From Ceratodon purpureus (taxonomy: Eukaryota > Streptophyta > Bryopsida > Pseudoditrichales > Ditrichaceae): DNA of 64,000 nt. The translations under genes and the position numbers were made by a program. Shown here piece by piece: positions 10,838 to 21,500 of this stretch. Location of the stretch: contig CM026422.1 in assembly GCA_014871385.1 (NCBI GenBank), positions 23,863,014 to 23,927,013 of the forward strand, given 5' to 3'. Each line of letters starts with the position of its first letter. The stretch's first letter is position 1. The notes beneath the pieces are model-generated. The model was given only the letters and a program-made list of their open reading frames with translations, did not search any database and had not been told where the DNA came from.

Positions 10838-11150
10838 TTAGTGCGGGCGCGAGCGCGATTACGGGCGCGAGCCGGACGACGGGCGCGAGCGTCCGCGCGA
10901 ACGCGATGTCACGGGCGCGTGCTGGAGTGCGCGAGAGCGAGGGCGCGTGCGTCGTTCCGGCCGCGCGCGTGCGCCTGCGAACGGGCGCGAGCGTCGCTGC
11001 GGGCGCGATCCAGTTGACGGTCGCGAGCACACTTATCGGGCGCGGTCATGTGGGCGCGAGCCTGGATCGGGCGCGTGCATTCGGGCGAGTGCGCTGCATC
11101 GGGCGCCGGCGGTCGGGCGCGAGCGCTGCAGGTTAGTAGGGAAAGAGCGA
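10838..11150 (+). repeat. GC-rich array, GGGCGCGAGC cores (array 1)
   Basis: Some 15 degenerate cores of GGGCGCGAGC, most spaced 14 or 18 bp with variable filler. Extremely CpG-rich. It lies 140 bp inside the left end and downstream of the kinase gene. Arg/Ala-rich ORFs across it are artefacts of the repeat. Confidence 0.85.
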
Positions 11151-11324
11151 CATCGGGCAAAATCATAAATGACAAGAGAGGGCATGTATTTCAGAAGAGG
11201 GCAATTGGGAAGTGCAATGTTTATTGAAAAGTTTTGCAAAATTGTGGCAGTAAACCACTTACAAAAAATGTCCCCTCTTATGGAGAACTGAGAATATCAC
11301 ATTGTTGTCACTACTTGCCTACTT

Positions 11325-12893
11325 CTAAATATGTTTGCGATAACAACACTCTGGGATTTGGAAATTGTAGGGAGGGGCTGTTAGAGTAGCGTGGACCAAA
11401 CGCAAGGTGGAGCGGCTCTTGGGATCGGGATTTGTGAGCTCCTTCAACGCCACCGCAAATCTAGCCTTCCCCGCTGTATCCTTGAAAAGGTCGAAGTCGT
11501 CCTCGTCCTTCCAAATCATATTTGCTACCACTCCAACCGAGTACGCATCGGCAGCCTGCGTATATAGATGTCTCCTCCTTACAGTTTCATATGAGGTCTC
11601 CGAATTTGGCTTACCATAAGTGTACCACAACTCCGGAGCCACAAAACTACCACGTTCCTTGAAGGCTTCCGTACGCGCCTCATCACTTGGGTAACCGTAC
11701 CTTGAAGGAGTTGTCTCACACACCCGACTTGCAAGGCCCCAGTCGCATACTCCAATGTAAACCTCGCTCACTTTATCCTCTGGGAAGTGAAGCAAGACAT
11801 TTCCCGGGGAGATGTCATTATGCTGCAAATACCCCTTATGGACCCGGTCCATAATACAGATGAGTGCCCAAGCTAGCTTGGCCCTATGGGTGCGGAAGGC
11901 CTTAACACGGTCACGTGTTTCCATGGGCATATCGATCTGCTTGTGGATGTTACGGTTCTGAGTACCCTCACCGATATTTGAATTGAACTTGTGCAGAAAA
12001 TTCTGCAGGCAATCCCCATTCCACCAAAGCGTGTAGGCTTCCATCGTCCAGTCATTGACCGCAAAAAACTTAATAACGCCGGGATGGTCAATTCTGCAAA
12101 CCATGGCTTCTATTGATGTCTCGTGCCGCTTCTTGGTCTCGTCAGGAGCCTTGGACGTCTTCCCCGCAAAGACACAAGTCTCAGGTATGGTTTGCATGCC
12201 AACAATACGTAATTTTCGGACTTTACCATAACCGCCTTCCTTTGTGCCTGACAGCGGAACCAACTTGACCCCTCTCGGAACTCCAACCACTGCTCCCCAC
12301 AAGTACTTCTCCATTGCGCTTTTCAGTCCAGCTTCAAGCCATGGCCTCGCCCTCGTCTTATTATTCGAGAATCTCGCGCACGAATCCTGGACATATTTGA
12401 GCTTCTCTATCTCCTCCTTCTGCGCCCGCGAGTAGCCCTCCTTTGGCTTCTTGTTGACACACTCAAAGACATGCACAATGTTCGTAGTGTTTGTTGTTAT
12501 TTGTTGCTCCATCCACTTAGGGAAATGAAAGTAATGAATACAATCATTATATCTCTCGGAAAGGTCCAGCTTCTTCCACAAATACTCTTCCAAATGGGTC
12601 TTCAAGTCCTTAATTCTGGTCTCCCCCTTCTCAACGTACGTGCGGGTAATCATCTCCCGTTTCCGACATCCGTACCACTCCAATGCTAGCTCTCTAACGA
12701 ATTCCTGGTACCGAGGAGGTGGGTAGTCCGGGTCCCTCTCACTCGCCGACTTCCGGTTCTTCTTTCCCGATGAGCTTGATGACGGGTTTGAGCCTGTAAC
12801 GGTCGGTGCTGTGGAGGTTGCCATCACATCCTCTACAGGAGCATCAAGATCTACGTAGGCAGGGCGTTTCCCGGATCCGCGAGAGACCGACAT
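11325..12893 (-). CDS. Protein-kinase-like cargo protein of giant hAT
   Basis: 522 residues from ATG 12891-12893; an extension to 12947 would begin at GTG and is unlikely. The N-terminus is Ser/Lys-rich (about residues 1-55), followed by a helical region of about 150 residues I do not recognise. The kinase domain spans about 205-490: Gly loop GTKEGGYGKV (216-225), beta-3 Lys in VFAGKTS (about K245), catalytic loop HNDISPGN (D360, N365), CDWG in place of DFG (D384) and APE (419-421). The residues needed for phosphotransfer are therefore present. It is intron-free. A TATA box at 13069-13075 and a GC array lie upstream. Its role may be in controlling transposition or the host, but the substrate is unknown. 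Kinase genes are not standard hAT cargo. Confidence 0.85.
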   Translation of the reverse strand: MSVSRGSGKRPAYVDLDAPVEDVMATSTAPTVTGSNPSSSSSGKKNRKSASERDPDYPPPRYQEFVRELALEWYGCRKREMITRTYVEKGETRIKDLKTHLEEYLWKKLDLSERYNDCIHYFHFPKWMEQQITTNTTNIVHVFECVNKKPKEGYSRAQKEEIEKLKYVQDSCARFSNNKTRARPWLEAGLKSAMEKYLWGAVVGVPRGVKLVPLSGTKEGGYGKVRKLRIVGMQTIPETCVFAGKTSKAPDETKKRHETSIEAMVCRIDHPGVIKFFAVNDWTMEAYTLWWNGDCLQNFLHKFNSNIGEGTQNRNIHKQIDMPMETRDRVKAFRTHRAKLAWALICIMDRVHKGYLQHNDISPGNVLLHFPEDKVSEVYIGVCDWGLASRVCETTPSRYGYPSDEARTEAFKERGSFVAPELWYTYGKPNSETSYETVRRRHLYTQAADAYSVGVVANMIWKDEDDFDLFKDTAGKARFAVALKELTNPDPKSRSTLRLVHATLTAPPYNFQIPECCYRKHI

Positions 12894-13068
12894 AGTTGGA
12901 ATAATGAACTGGACACACAATAAAAAAAAATAAAAGATCCCCCCCACCCAATCTGGTTGCTCCCACTTCCTGCAGTTCCAAGCAGAGCACGTGGAGTCAC
13001 GGGCTAGGACAAGGAGCCACCTGGAAGAGGAGACTTTGAAAAGTAGAAAATAAGGGTTAAGGGGCGCC

Positions 13069-13076
13069 TTTTATGC
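13069..13076 (-). promoter_or_regulatory. TATA box of the kinase gene
   Basis: Minus strand reads GCATAAAAGGCG, about 180 bp upstream of the ATG and directly at the edge of GC array 2. The same arrangement precedes the other cargo genes. Confidence 0.55.
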
Positions 13077-13079
13077 TCC

Positions 13080-13445
13080 CCTCGGCTGTTCGCGCCCGTA
13101 AGCGCGTACACGCGCGTGCACAGGGCCTCCACACGCGCCCGTCCGCATGCGCCCGTCTGCACGCGCCCGTCCAACGCGTTCGCGCGGGGGACTGCCCGCG
13201 CCCGTGCCCGTGTGTGCGCGCCCGTGCCCACGTGCGCGCCCGTCAGCCCACATCGGGCGCGCCCGACGCCGCAGGCGCCCGTGCCCGAGTGCTCGCGCCC
13301 GTACCCCTGCGCGCGCCAGTTATCTGTACGCGCGAGCACGCTGTACGCGCCCGTGACCGTGCACGCGCCTGTCCCCGCGCACGCGCCCGACTCCGTGCAC
13401 TCGCCCGCCTTCCTGTACGCGCCCGTCCTAGTGCACGCGCCCAGA
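13080..13445 (-). repeat. GC-rich array 2, upstream of the kinase gene
   Basis: Plus strand reads GCGCCCGT repeated with variable filler. Its core is inverted relative to the other arrays. It lies immediately upstream of the kinase TATA box. Confidence 0.85.
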
Positions 13446-13782
13446 TATGCAGCGTTACATACACTGTACAGGTTCGGTTACGGTATACTCGTATATTGAA
13501 CAGAATACCAAAAAAATTCACTGCGAAATTACTCAATGGAGATATATTAACCGCATTTAGCGCACAAAAATTAATACAGAGCACAACCATACAATTCCTT
13601 CGAGTGTGAGATAATGAACTAGGTTGACTCTAAGTAACAGTATAAGCCTACGTAATAAGAAGGTGCTACCAAAAAAAAAAAAAAAAACATTAAGAATAAC
13701 ATAGTATTTTTTTTGGTTTTTAGCCGGTAGATTGTATGTTTAGATTTACTGCTACTTCATGCGCTAAAAAGGTGACCACAGT

Positions 13783-16700
13783 CTAGACTCTCCTTGCTTT
13801 GCGGGGCTTCTTCTTGCGTGAAGATTGTCTTTTCCGAGCCACAGTGGGCCCCAATTCGTGCCGGATTATCACATCTTCGTCATCTGGCGCCTCATCGCAA
13901 TCGGGGTCTTCCTCCTCTGAGTGCTCGTTGTCACCTTCATCCTCAGGAGCTCCGACCACTGGAGCTTGTACCTCTCCTTCCACCTCCGATGTAAGATTGC
14001 GCACTTGCACGGAAACTTCACCCGTATTGCCATCTCTGGCACTTACTAGGCGCTTCATAGGCCTCTCCTTTCCGGAATTACCGATGGCTGTGATGCCATC
14101 CTCACTGATTATGCGTGTGCGAACAACCCCAGTTCCAGAAGAAGGCCCCCCTTCAGTGTACCCTGTATAGAATGGAAGGGGATCAGGTCCAGTTCTTTTG
14201 CTTGACTTTCGTGTTCCTCCGCGGGGTTCTTGTGATGGTGGTTTCCTAACAACCTTGGCTCTGGACTTCTTCGCACCACGTTGGGCCACATTCTGTACGG
14301 CTTCGTCTATAGCTGGCGCCACGGGGACTAGCTTGGCGGTGGAGGCACCACGCCGACTACCACCAGCTCGATTGAGTGGAGGCCTCGCCGCTGCTGATGA
14401 TCTAAGGAGTCGAGCTACTTTTGCGCCCATTGAACTTGTGGGCCTCCGAGCCAGGCCTCCATCCACGATTGTATCTGGTTCGATACCCCCCGTACCAGTG
14501 GGTTGCGATGGAGCCACACTCTTTGCGGGGATTGCGTGCACGGTCCTTCTCTCGTGAGCAGGAGGAATCTCTTGAAACAAGCTTGAGTCGCCTTGTGCCG
14601 GAACGGTTCCCCAGTTGCCCTCCCCACTAACGAGGCCGGTCCAATGAGGTCCATCTACAGCCCGTCCATGACTTCCATCACCCCCTTCGTCACTGTCCTC
14701 ATCATCATCGCCAGCATGGATATCGTTGCCAAGATGGTCCTCGCTGGATGAATCATCTGCAACCCCGTCATTGTTCTCAGGATTGATTTGGACTGGAATA
14801 GCATCTCTTTCGTCACGAGCGCCTCTTCCTTGTGCATTAGCCGCTTCATCAAATACTGGGAGTGTGGGTAATTCGTCTCCATAGATGTTCATGTCCGGGT
14901 TTCCCTGGTTATATTCTGGTTCATTGTTGAAGTCGTACGCATCACCGTTATCATCATGGTTGTTGCGGTCACGCGGATTGTTGCGGTTAGCGTCACCGCG
15001 TCCGTTGCCATTACCGTCGTTTTGCCCATTCGTGTTAACGTCGACGTTATCATGTCCCCAGACATCATCATCCCCACTGCCTGCATGGTCAACTGGTATG
15101 TAATGATCGTCGTCATCTCCTTCCTCTTCGCTTGGATCTCTCTCCGGATCCGACTCCTCTGACCATGCATTGTTCTCGTACCATCTGAGGGGGTTGGGCT
15201 TTGGGCGTTCGCGGAGGAGTCTGCTATTCGTATAAATGTACACCAAGGCCTCAGACTTCTCTAACCCCAGGCGGTTGCGTACCTTGTTGTGGACAAACGA
15301 GTACATGCTCCAATTCCGTTCACACGATGAGGCGGAGCAGACCTGAGATAAAATGCGCTTCGCAATGACTGCCAATGGTCCCCCTCCAATCCTCTGCCAC
15401 CATTGATGGGGTTCCAGATTCAAACCTCTGATATCGATGGTCACTTCGGGGCTGTAAGGGCCACGTCCCTCGTCGAACTCGATCATCTCTTTCATAAGAT
15501 CGCCAAATGGAATTCCCATTTGGCCACCCACCTGACGAAACACCCGATTGAGAGCCGCCTTTGCTTCTCCTATGACTTGTAAGCCCTTATGCGTTCTAAC
15601 CCAAGGGTTCAAGAGCGCCGCGGCATAATGAAGATCGGTATGCATCATGTCCCATCTACGGTCGAACCGCAGCTCCATCCTTGTTGCCATGACAGGTGGG
15701 AAAAAGCAAGGGGATCCTCGGAGATTGTACACGTGATCCTTTAGGTTGCTCATTGTAATCCATGCCTTGCCCATTGCCGGCTGGCTTCCATCGAAGGTTC
15801 TGAGAGCTACTAGGGCTGGTTTCACTAGGTGCGTGAAGTTGTCACACTGATGCCAGAACCCATCGTCACGAATTGTTTGACGCACTACGCTTGCGCGTGC
15901 ATGATTACGCACCCCCTCGGTTTGGTTGAATAAACCGTCGACATACTCGTACCACTCCTGTGCCATGACCACTTGCTCCAAAGCAAATTTAACCTCCATA
16001 AGGCGCGCTATCATGAGATAGTTACAAGCGAATCTGGTTTCAGCGGGAACCACCAATGACAACTTCGGTTCAAATTTGCGGAAAAGGGCCATGGGAACAT
16101 GATGTCTCCGAATGTAATGACACACGTGTTTAGCCTTGGCGACCAAATCCTTCACAAAGACTTCCTTGCCCCAGTCCTCCATAAGAAGATCTAGAATATG
16201 GGCACAACAGCCCTGCTTGTACATGTGAGGAAACTCCTCTAGGATATTATCCATGGCGCCAAGCATGTTGGCTGCATTGTCCGTGCAAATCTGGACAACA
16301 TTCTGAGGGCCAATTTCTCGAATATATTTCTTCATCTCCCCGGCAATATATCCCATTGACTTCTTCTCGCCAGTCGTATCAACAGACCCAAGAAATACAT
16401 TGCCTGCCGGACATACTAGCATGACATTCATCAACGGTCGGCGATTCACATTATCCCAGCCATCGGAGCATATGGTAGCCCCGTATAACTCGGTCGAGGT
16501 TTTCGTACGTTCATCAATCTTTGCCTTGATTAACTTCTTTTTTTCCTTGATGTGCGTTGTTCGCATCGCGTCATAGGAAGGAGGACCGTAGTTAAATCCG
16601 GCAGCCCCGGTTGTGCTCACCGCCTTAATAAATGCTGGGTGCTTGGCCACGTTGAATGCGACGTTGGCTTCGTAAAAGAAGGATGACCACAACATGTCCA

Positions 16701-17229
16701 GCTCCTTCCGCTTGGCGATCTGGAGTGCTTCACTCATGTCATGTTGCCGCAAGCTCCTAGTGGTATTCGAACCGGCCCTACTAGGTGCAACACTGGAGAC
16801 ATTTCGGTCCTCTTCGGTATCATTATACGAGGGTTCGGATCCACCGTACAGAGTGCCGTGTGTGGAAGCACTGGATGTTCCACGTTGAACTGAAGCGGTG
16901 AACGTTGGCCTGATACCATCCACCTCCTCCTGTGTCAAAGGGCCGGGAATCTTTCCAGCGCAAAACTGAAACTTCCTCTTCACTACGGTAGGTGCCTTTT
17001 GGCAAACCCTCGAGAGATTGGACTGGTCCCAACCATAATGCTGAAAGCACCTATGCCTCACGTACGAAAACTTGGTCCTGCAATACACACATTGGGCTAC
17101 CTTATGTGACAGTGACCCTTCCTGGAGCTTGACCGAAAACCATGGTGCCCACTCTCTCGTACCGAGTCTTGGAATGGCTCTAGCCGGAGCAACCACTTCA
17201 ACCGGTTCAACCGCTTCATCCGGATCCAT
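13783..17229 (-). CDS. hAT-superfamily transposase (DUF659 type), intact
   Basis: 1148 residues, ATG at 17227-17229, uninterrupted. An N-terminal BED-like zinc finger has C47, C50, H59 and H64. The DUF659/RNase-H-like core has catalytic D256 (ICSDGWD) and D317 (QICTDNAAN), the CxxAH-type site near C342/H344, and ETRF (397-400). The hAT C-terminal dimerisation region is at about 608-672, with SSCERNWS carrying the third acidic residue E637 and RNRLG. About 470 further residues are acidic, Asn/Asp-rich and disordered, ending in a basic RKRQSSRKKKPRK stretch that resembles a nuclear signal. That tail makes it longer than usual (600-800). It would excise and insert the element via its inverted ends. 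A TATA box at 17473-17480 and GC array 3 lie upstream. Confidence 0.92.
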   Translation of the reverse strand: MDPDEAVEPVEVVAPARAIPRLGTREWAPWFSVKLQEGSLSHKVAQCVYCRTKFSYVRHRCFQHYGWDQSNLSRVCQKAPTVVKRKFQFCAGKIPGPLTQEEVDGIRPTFTASVQRGTSSASTHGTLYGGSEPSYNDTEEDRNVSSVAPSRAGSNTTRSLRQHDMSEALQIAKRKELDMLWSSFFYEANVAFNVAKHPAFIKAVSTTGAAGFNYGPPSYDAMRTTHIKEKKKLIKAKIDERTKTSTELYGATICSDGWDNVNRRPLMNVMLVCPAGNVFLGSVDTTGEKKSMGYIAGEMKKYIREIGPQNVVQICTDNAANMLGAMDNILEEFPHMYKQGCCAHILDLLMEDWGKEVFVKDLVAKAKHVCHYIRRHHVPMALFRKFEPKLSLVVPAETRFACNYLMIARLMEVKFALEQVVMAQEWYEYVDGLFNQTEGVRNHARASVVRQTIRDDGFWHQCDNFTHLVKPALVALRTFDGSQPAMGKAWITMSNLKDHVYNLRGSPCFFPPVMATRMELRFDRRWDMMHTDLHYAAALLNPWVRTHKGLQVIGEAKAALNRVFRQVGGQMGIPFGDLMKEMIEFDEGRGPYSPEVTIDIRGLNLEPHQWWQRIGGGPLAVIAKRILSQVCSASSCERNWSMYSFVHNKVRNRLGLEKSEALVYIYTNSRLLRERPKPNPLRWYENNAWSEESDPERDPSEEEGDDDDHYIPVDHAGSGDDDVWGHDNVDVNTNGQNDGNGNGRGDANRNNPRDRNNHDDNGDAYDFNNEPEYNQGNPDMNIYGDELPTLPVFDEAANAQGRGARDERDAIPVQINPENNDGVADDSSSEDHLGNDIHAGDDDEDSDEGGDGSHGRAVDGPHWTGLVSGEGNWGTVPAQGDSSLFQEIPPAHERRTVHAIPAKSVAPSQPTGTGGIEPDTIVDGGLARRPTSSMGAKVARLLRSSAAARPPLNRAGGSRRGASTAKLVPVAPAIDEAVQNVAQRGAKKSRAKVVRKPPSQEPRGGTRKSSKRTGPDPLPFYTGYTEGGPSSGTGVVRTRIISEDGITAIGNSGKERPMKRLVSARDGNTGEVSVQVRNLTSEVEGEVQAPVVGAPEDEGDNEHSEEEDPDCDEAPDDEDVIIRHELGPTVARKRQSSRKKKPRKARRV

Positions 17230-17472
17230 AGTGAATGATTAGGGAAGTATCGGGACTAAAAGGACCAGTAGTACCAAAAGATTATTATCTGAATAACTTA
17301 GTGTGTCTGAAAAGTGCTTGACACATTGATTTATGGAGAGAAGAATTTTTACATTCCCCCCACCCAAACCAAGTGTCTCCCCAAGCTAACAGTTTCAAGC
17401 AAGGAGCCCTCAAGGAGACCCAGGACATGAAGCACGCAAGGAGGTAAGGTGGATGTCAAATCAAGGGGGCAG

Positions 17473-17480
17473 TTTATATA
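17473..17480 (-). promoter_or_regulatory. TATA box of the hAT transposase gene
   Basis: Minus strand reads GTATATAAACTGCC, about 245 bp upstream of the ATG and just downstream of the GC array on that strand. Confidence 0.6.
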
Positions 17481-17494
17481 CTGCCGCCCTCGAC

Positions 17495-17822
17495 CGGGCG
17501 AGTACTGTCCGGACGGGCGCGACCGAACGGGCGCGCGCGCACCAGAAGATCGGGCGCGCTCCGAGGCGAACGGGCGGGCGCAGGTGGGTGCGCGCGATTG
17601 AAGGCCGCGTGGCGGATAGCGCGCGCGGTGGAAGACGGGCGGGGGCGGGGGCGGGCGCATGCGGGCGCGAGCGCTGGATCGCGAAGCGGGCGGGCGCGGG
17701 CGCGCACGGGCGGAGAGCGGCGGGCGAATGCCGGCGCGGGCGCGCACGGGCGGAGAGCGGCGGGCGAATGCAGGCGCGGGCGCGCACGGGCGGTCGGGTG
17801 CGGGCGCGATCAAACGGCCGAG
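17495..17822 (+). repeat. GC-rich array 3, upstream of the transposase
   Basis: Repeated GGGCGCG cores. Within it a block of about 50 bp (CGGGCGCGCACGGGCGGAG...) is duplicated in tandem near 17695-17790. CpG-dense. Confidence 0.85.
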
Positions 17823-18154
17823 ATCGATTTGGCCACCTCAATTCAACGAGAAGAAGTAACAACGAGAGGGAAAAATGAATAAAATTTAAATAAATCAAAG
17901 TGTGTAAACTACATACACGTGCACATCTACATAAAAAGGAATCCTATTTAAGTGAAAAGATTGAGAAACATGAGAGTGCGGGAGGACTACCCACCCCATT
18001 CACACATGTCTAAGAACCGGACCAGGCTGTCATCTCGCCCTTTCATGTTTCTGCCCACCCACTGGAAGGTAAGTCGTTTTAAGCTAACCTCAGGGAGTGT
18101 TAACTTAAAATATGGGATAAATTTTACTAGTTACTGCATTAATCCAGTTGAAAC
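17823..18154. other. Spacer between GC arrays 3 and 4
   Basis: About 330 bp of ordinary composition. It holds no recognised gene or repeat. Confidence 0.5.
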
Positions 18155-18410
18155 CCCGAGCGCGCGCGCAGGCGGCGTGGGGCGCGAGCAGGCGCGCGCG
18201 AACGGGTGGGCGCGAGCAGGGCGAGCGCACGTCGGGGAGGGCGCGCGCGCGCGTCGAACAAGCAGGCGCGCGCGCGTACTTGCGGGCGCGGTTGCGAGTG
18301 TGCGCGCGCGCGCGTGGGCAGGTTCAGTGGGTCGACTGCGGACGCCACCGCGCGGGTGCTTGCAGGCGCGTTCGGACGCGCGCGATCCAACAGGGCGCGC
18401 GCAATGAAGT
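18155..18410 (+). repeat. GC-rich array 4, left flank of the satellite
   Basis: Dense GCGCGCG runs with GGGCGCG cores. No gene directly follows; the satellite begins shortly after. Confidence 0.8.
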
Positions 18411-18584
18411 TTAAAAGTCGGAAGTTCAAAAAAAAATAAAAAATAAAGCTTCAGGGAGAGAATGGACTACACTGAAATACCATACATTAGTATGGGAGAT
18501 TGGAGTACCCAAAAGAAAAAAAAAGAAAAAAAAAGTAAACGAAAAGGCATTCAAATTTATAAAATGAAGAAAAAAATAAAAAAA

Positions 18585-21500
18585 CAAATTAAATAGCATA
18601 GGAGTATTGAATAAAAATAAGGCGGGAGGATAGACTAGAGGTGGAATTATAAAAATGAACAAACAAAATGAGAGAAGGAATTAAATAGAAGCGTAGTGTT
18701 CAACGAAGAGGGAAAAAAAAAAAAAAGGAATTAAAGAGCGTAGGAGTATTGAATAAAAATAAGGCGGGAGCATAGACTAGAGGTGGAATTATAAAAATGA
18801 ACAAACAAAATGAGAGAAGGAATTAAATAGAAGCGTGGTGTTCAACGAAGGGGGGAAAAAAAAAAAAGGAATTAAAGAGCGTAGGAGTATTGAATAAAAA
18901 TAAGGCGGGAGGATAGACTAGAGGTGGAATTATAAAAATGAACAAACAAAATGAGAGAAGGAATTAAATAGAAGCGTGGTGTTCAACGAAGGGGGGAAAA
19001 AAAAAAAGGAATTAAAGAGCGTAGGAGTATTGAATAAAAAAAAGGCGGGAGGATAGACTAGAGGTGGAATTATAAAAATGAACAAACAAAATGAGAGAAG
19101 GAATTAAATAGAAGCGTGGTGTTCAACGAAGGGGGAAAAAAAAAAAAGAATTAAAGAGCCTAGGAGTATTGAATAAAAATAAGGCGGGAGGATAGACTAG
19201 AGGTGGAATTATAAAAATGAACAAACAAAATGAGAGAAGGAATTAAATAGAAGCGTGGTGTTCAACGAAGGGGGGGAAAAAAAAAAAGGAATTAAAGAGC
19301 GTAGGAGTATTGAATAAAAATAAGGCGGGAGGATAGACTAGAGGTGGAATTATAAAAATGAACAAACAAAATGAGAGAAGGAATTAAATAGAAGCGTGGT
19401 GTTCAACGAAGGGGGGGAAAAAAAAAAAAGGAATTAAAGAGCGTAGGAGTATTGAATAAAAAAAAGGCGGGAGCATAGACTAGAGGTGGAATTATAAAAA
19501 TGAACAAACAAAATGAGAGAAGGAATTAAATAGAAGCGTGGTGTTCAACGAAGGGGGGAAAAAAAAAAAAGAATTAAAGAGCCTAGGAGTATTGAATAAA
19601 AATAAGGCGGGAGGATAGACTAGAGGTGGAATTATAAAAATGAACAAACAAAATGAGAGAAGGAATTAAATAGAAGCGTGGTGTTCAACGAAGGGGGAAA
19701 AAAAAAAAAGAATTAAAGAGCCTAGGAGTATTGAATAAAAATAAGGCGGGAGGATAGACTAGAGGTGGAATTATAAAAATGAACAAACAAAATGAGAGAA
19801 GGAATTAAATAGAAGCCTGGTGTTCAACGAAGGGGGGAAAAAAAAAAAAGAATTAAAGAGCCTAGGAGTATTGAATAAAAATAAGGCGGGAGGATAGACT
19901 AGAGGTGGAATTATAAAAATGAACAAACAAAATGAGAGAAGGAATTAAATAGAAGCGTGGTGTTCAACGAAGGGGGAGAAAAAAAAAAGAATTAAAGAGC
20001 CTAGGAGTATTGAATAAAAATAAGGCGGGAGGATAGACTAGAGGTGGAATTATAAAAATGAACAAACAAAATGAGAGAAGGAATTAAATAGAAGCGTGGT
20101 GTTCAACGAAGGGGGGGAAAAAAAAAAAAGGAATTAAAGAGCGTAGGAGTATTGAATAAAAAAAAGGCGGGAGCATAGACTAGAGGTGGAATTATAAAAA
20201 TGAACAAACAAAATGAGAGAAGGAATTAAATAGAAGCGTGGTGTTCAACGAAGGGGGGGAAAAAAAAAAAAGGAATTAAAGAGCCTAGGAGTATTGAATA
20301 AAAATAAGGCGGGAGCATAGACTAGAGGTGGAATTATAAAAATGAACAAACAAAATGAGAGAAGGAATTAAATAGAAGCGTGGTGTTCAACGAAGGGGGG
20401 AAAAAAAAAAAAGGAATTAAAGAGCGTAGGAGTATTGAATAAAAATAAGGCGGGAGGATAGACTAGAGGTGGAATTATAAAAATGAACAAACAAAATGAG
20501 AGAAGGAATTAAATAGAAGCGTGGTGTTCAACGAAGGGGGGAAAAAAAAAAAGGAATTAAAGAGCGTAGGAGTATTGAATAAAAAAAAGGCGGGAGGATA
20601 GACTAGAGGTGGAATTATAAAAATGAACAAACAAAATGAGAGAAGGAATTAAATAGAATCGTGGTGTTCAACGAAGGGGGAAAAAAAAAAAAGAATTAAA
20701 GAGCCTAGGAGTATTGAATAAAAATAAGGCGGGAGGATAGACTAGAGGTGGAATTATAAAAATGAACAAACAAAATGAGAGAAGGAATTAAATAGAAGCG
20801 TGGTGTTCAACGAAGGGGGGGAAAAAAAAAAAGGAATTAAAGAGCCTAGGAGTATTGAATAAAAATAAGGCGGGAGGATAGACTAGAGGTGGAATTATAA
20901 AAATGAACAAACAAAATGAGAGAAGGAATTAAATAGAAGCGTGGTGTTCAACGAAGGGGGGGAAAAAAAAAAAAGGAATTAAAGAGCGTAGGAGTATTGA
21001 ATAAAAAAAAGGCGGGAGCATAGACTAGAGGTGGAATTATAAAAATGAACAAACAAAATGAGAGAAGGAATTAAATAGAAGCGTGGTGTTCAACGAAGGG
21101 GGGAAAAAAAAAAAAGAATTAAAGAGCCTAGGAGTATTGAATAAAAATAAGGCGGGAGGATAGACTAGAGGTGGAATTATAAAAATGAACAAACAAAATG
21201 AGAGAAGGAATTAAATAGAAGCGTGGTGTTCAACGAAGGGGGAGAAAAAAAAAAGAATTAAAGAGCCTAGGAGTATTGAATAAAAATAAGGCGGGAGGAT
21301 AGACTAGAGGTGGAATTATAAAAATGAACAAACAAAATGAGAGAAGGAATTAAATAGAAGCGTGGTGTTCAACGAAGGGGGGGAAAAAAAAAAAAGGAAT
21401 TAAAGAGCGTAGGAGTATTGAATAAAAAAAAGGCGGGAGCATAGACTACAGGTGGAATTATAAAAATGAACAAACAAAATGAGAGAAGGAATTAAATAGA

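Noticed and set aside
10796..11239. Arg/Ala-rich ORFs across GC arrays (also at 13.1, 17.5, 18.2, 23, 26.7 and 27.8 kb)
   Set aside because: Open in several frames on both strands because the repeat lacks stops; no start context or similarity.
12894..12947. N-terminal hydrophobic extension of the kinase (membrane anchor)
   Set aside because: It would start at GTG; the first ATG is at 12893 and the extension is probably leader sequence.
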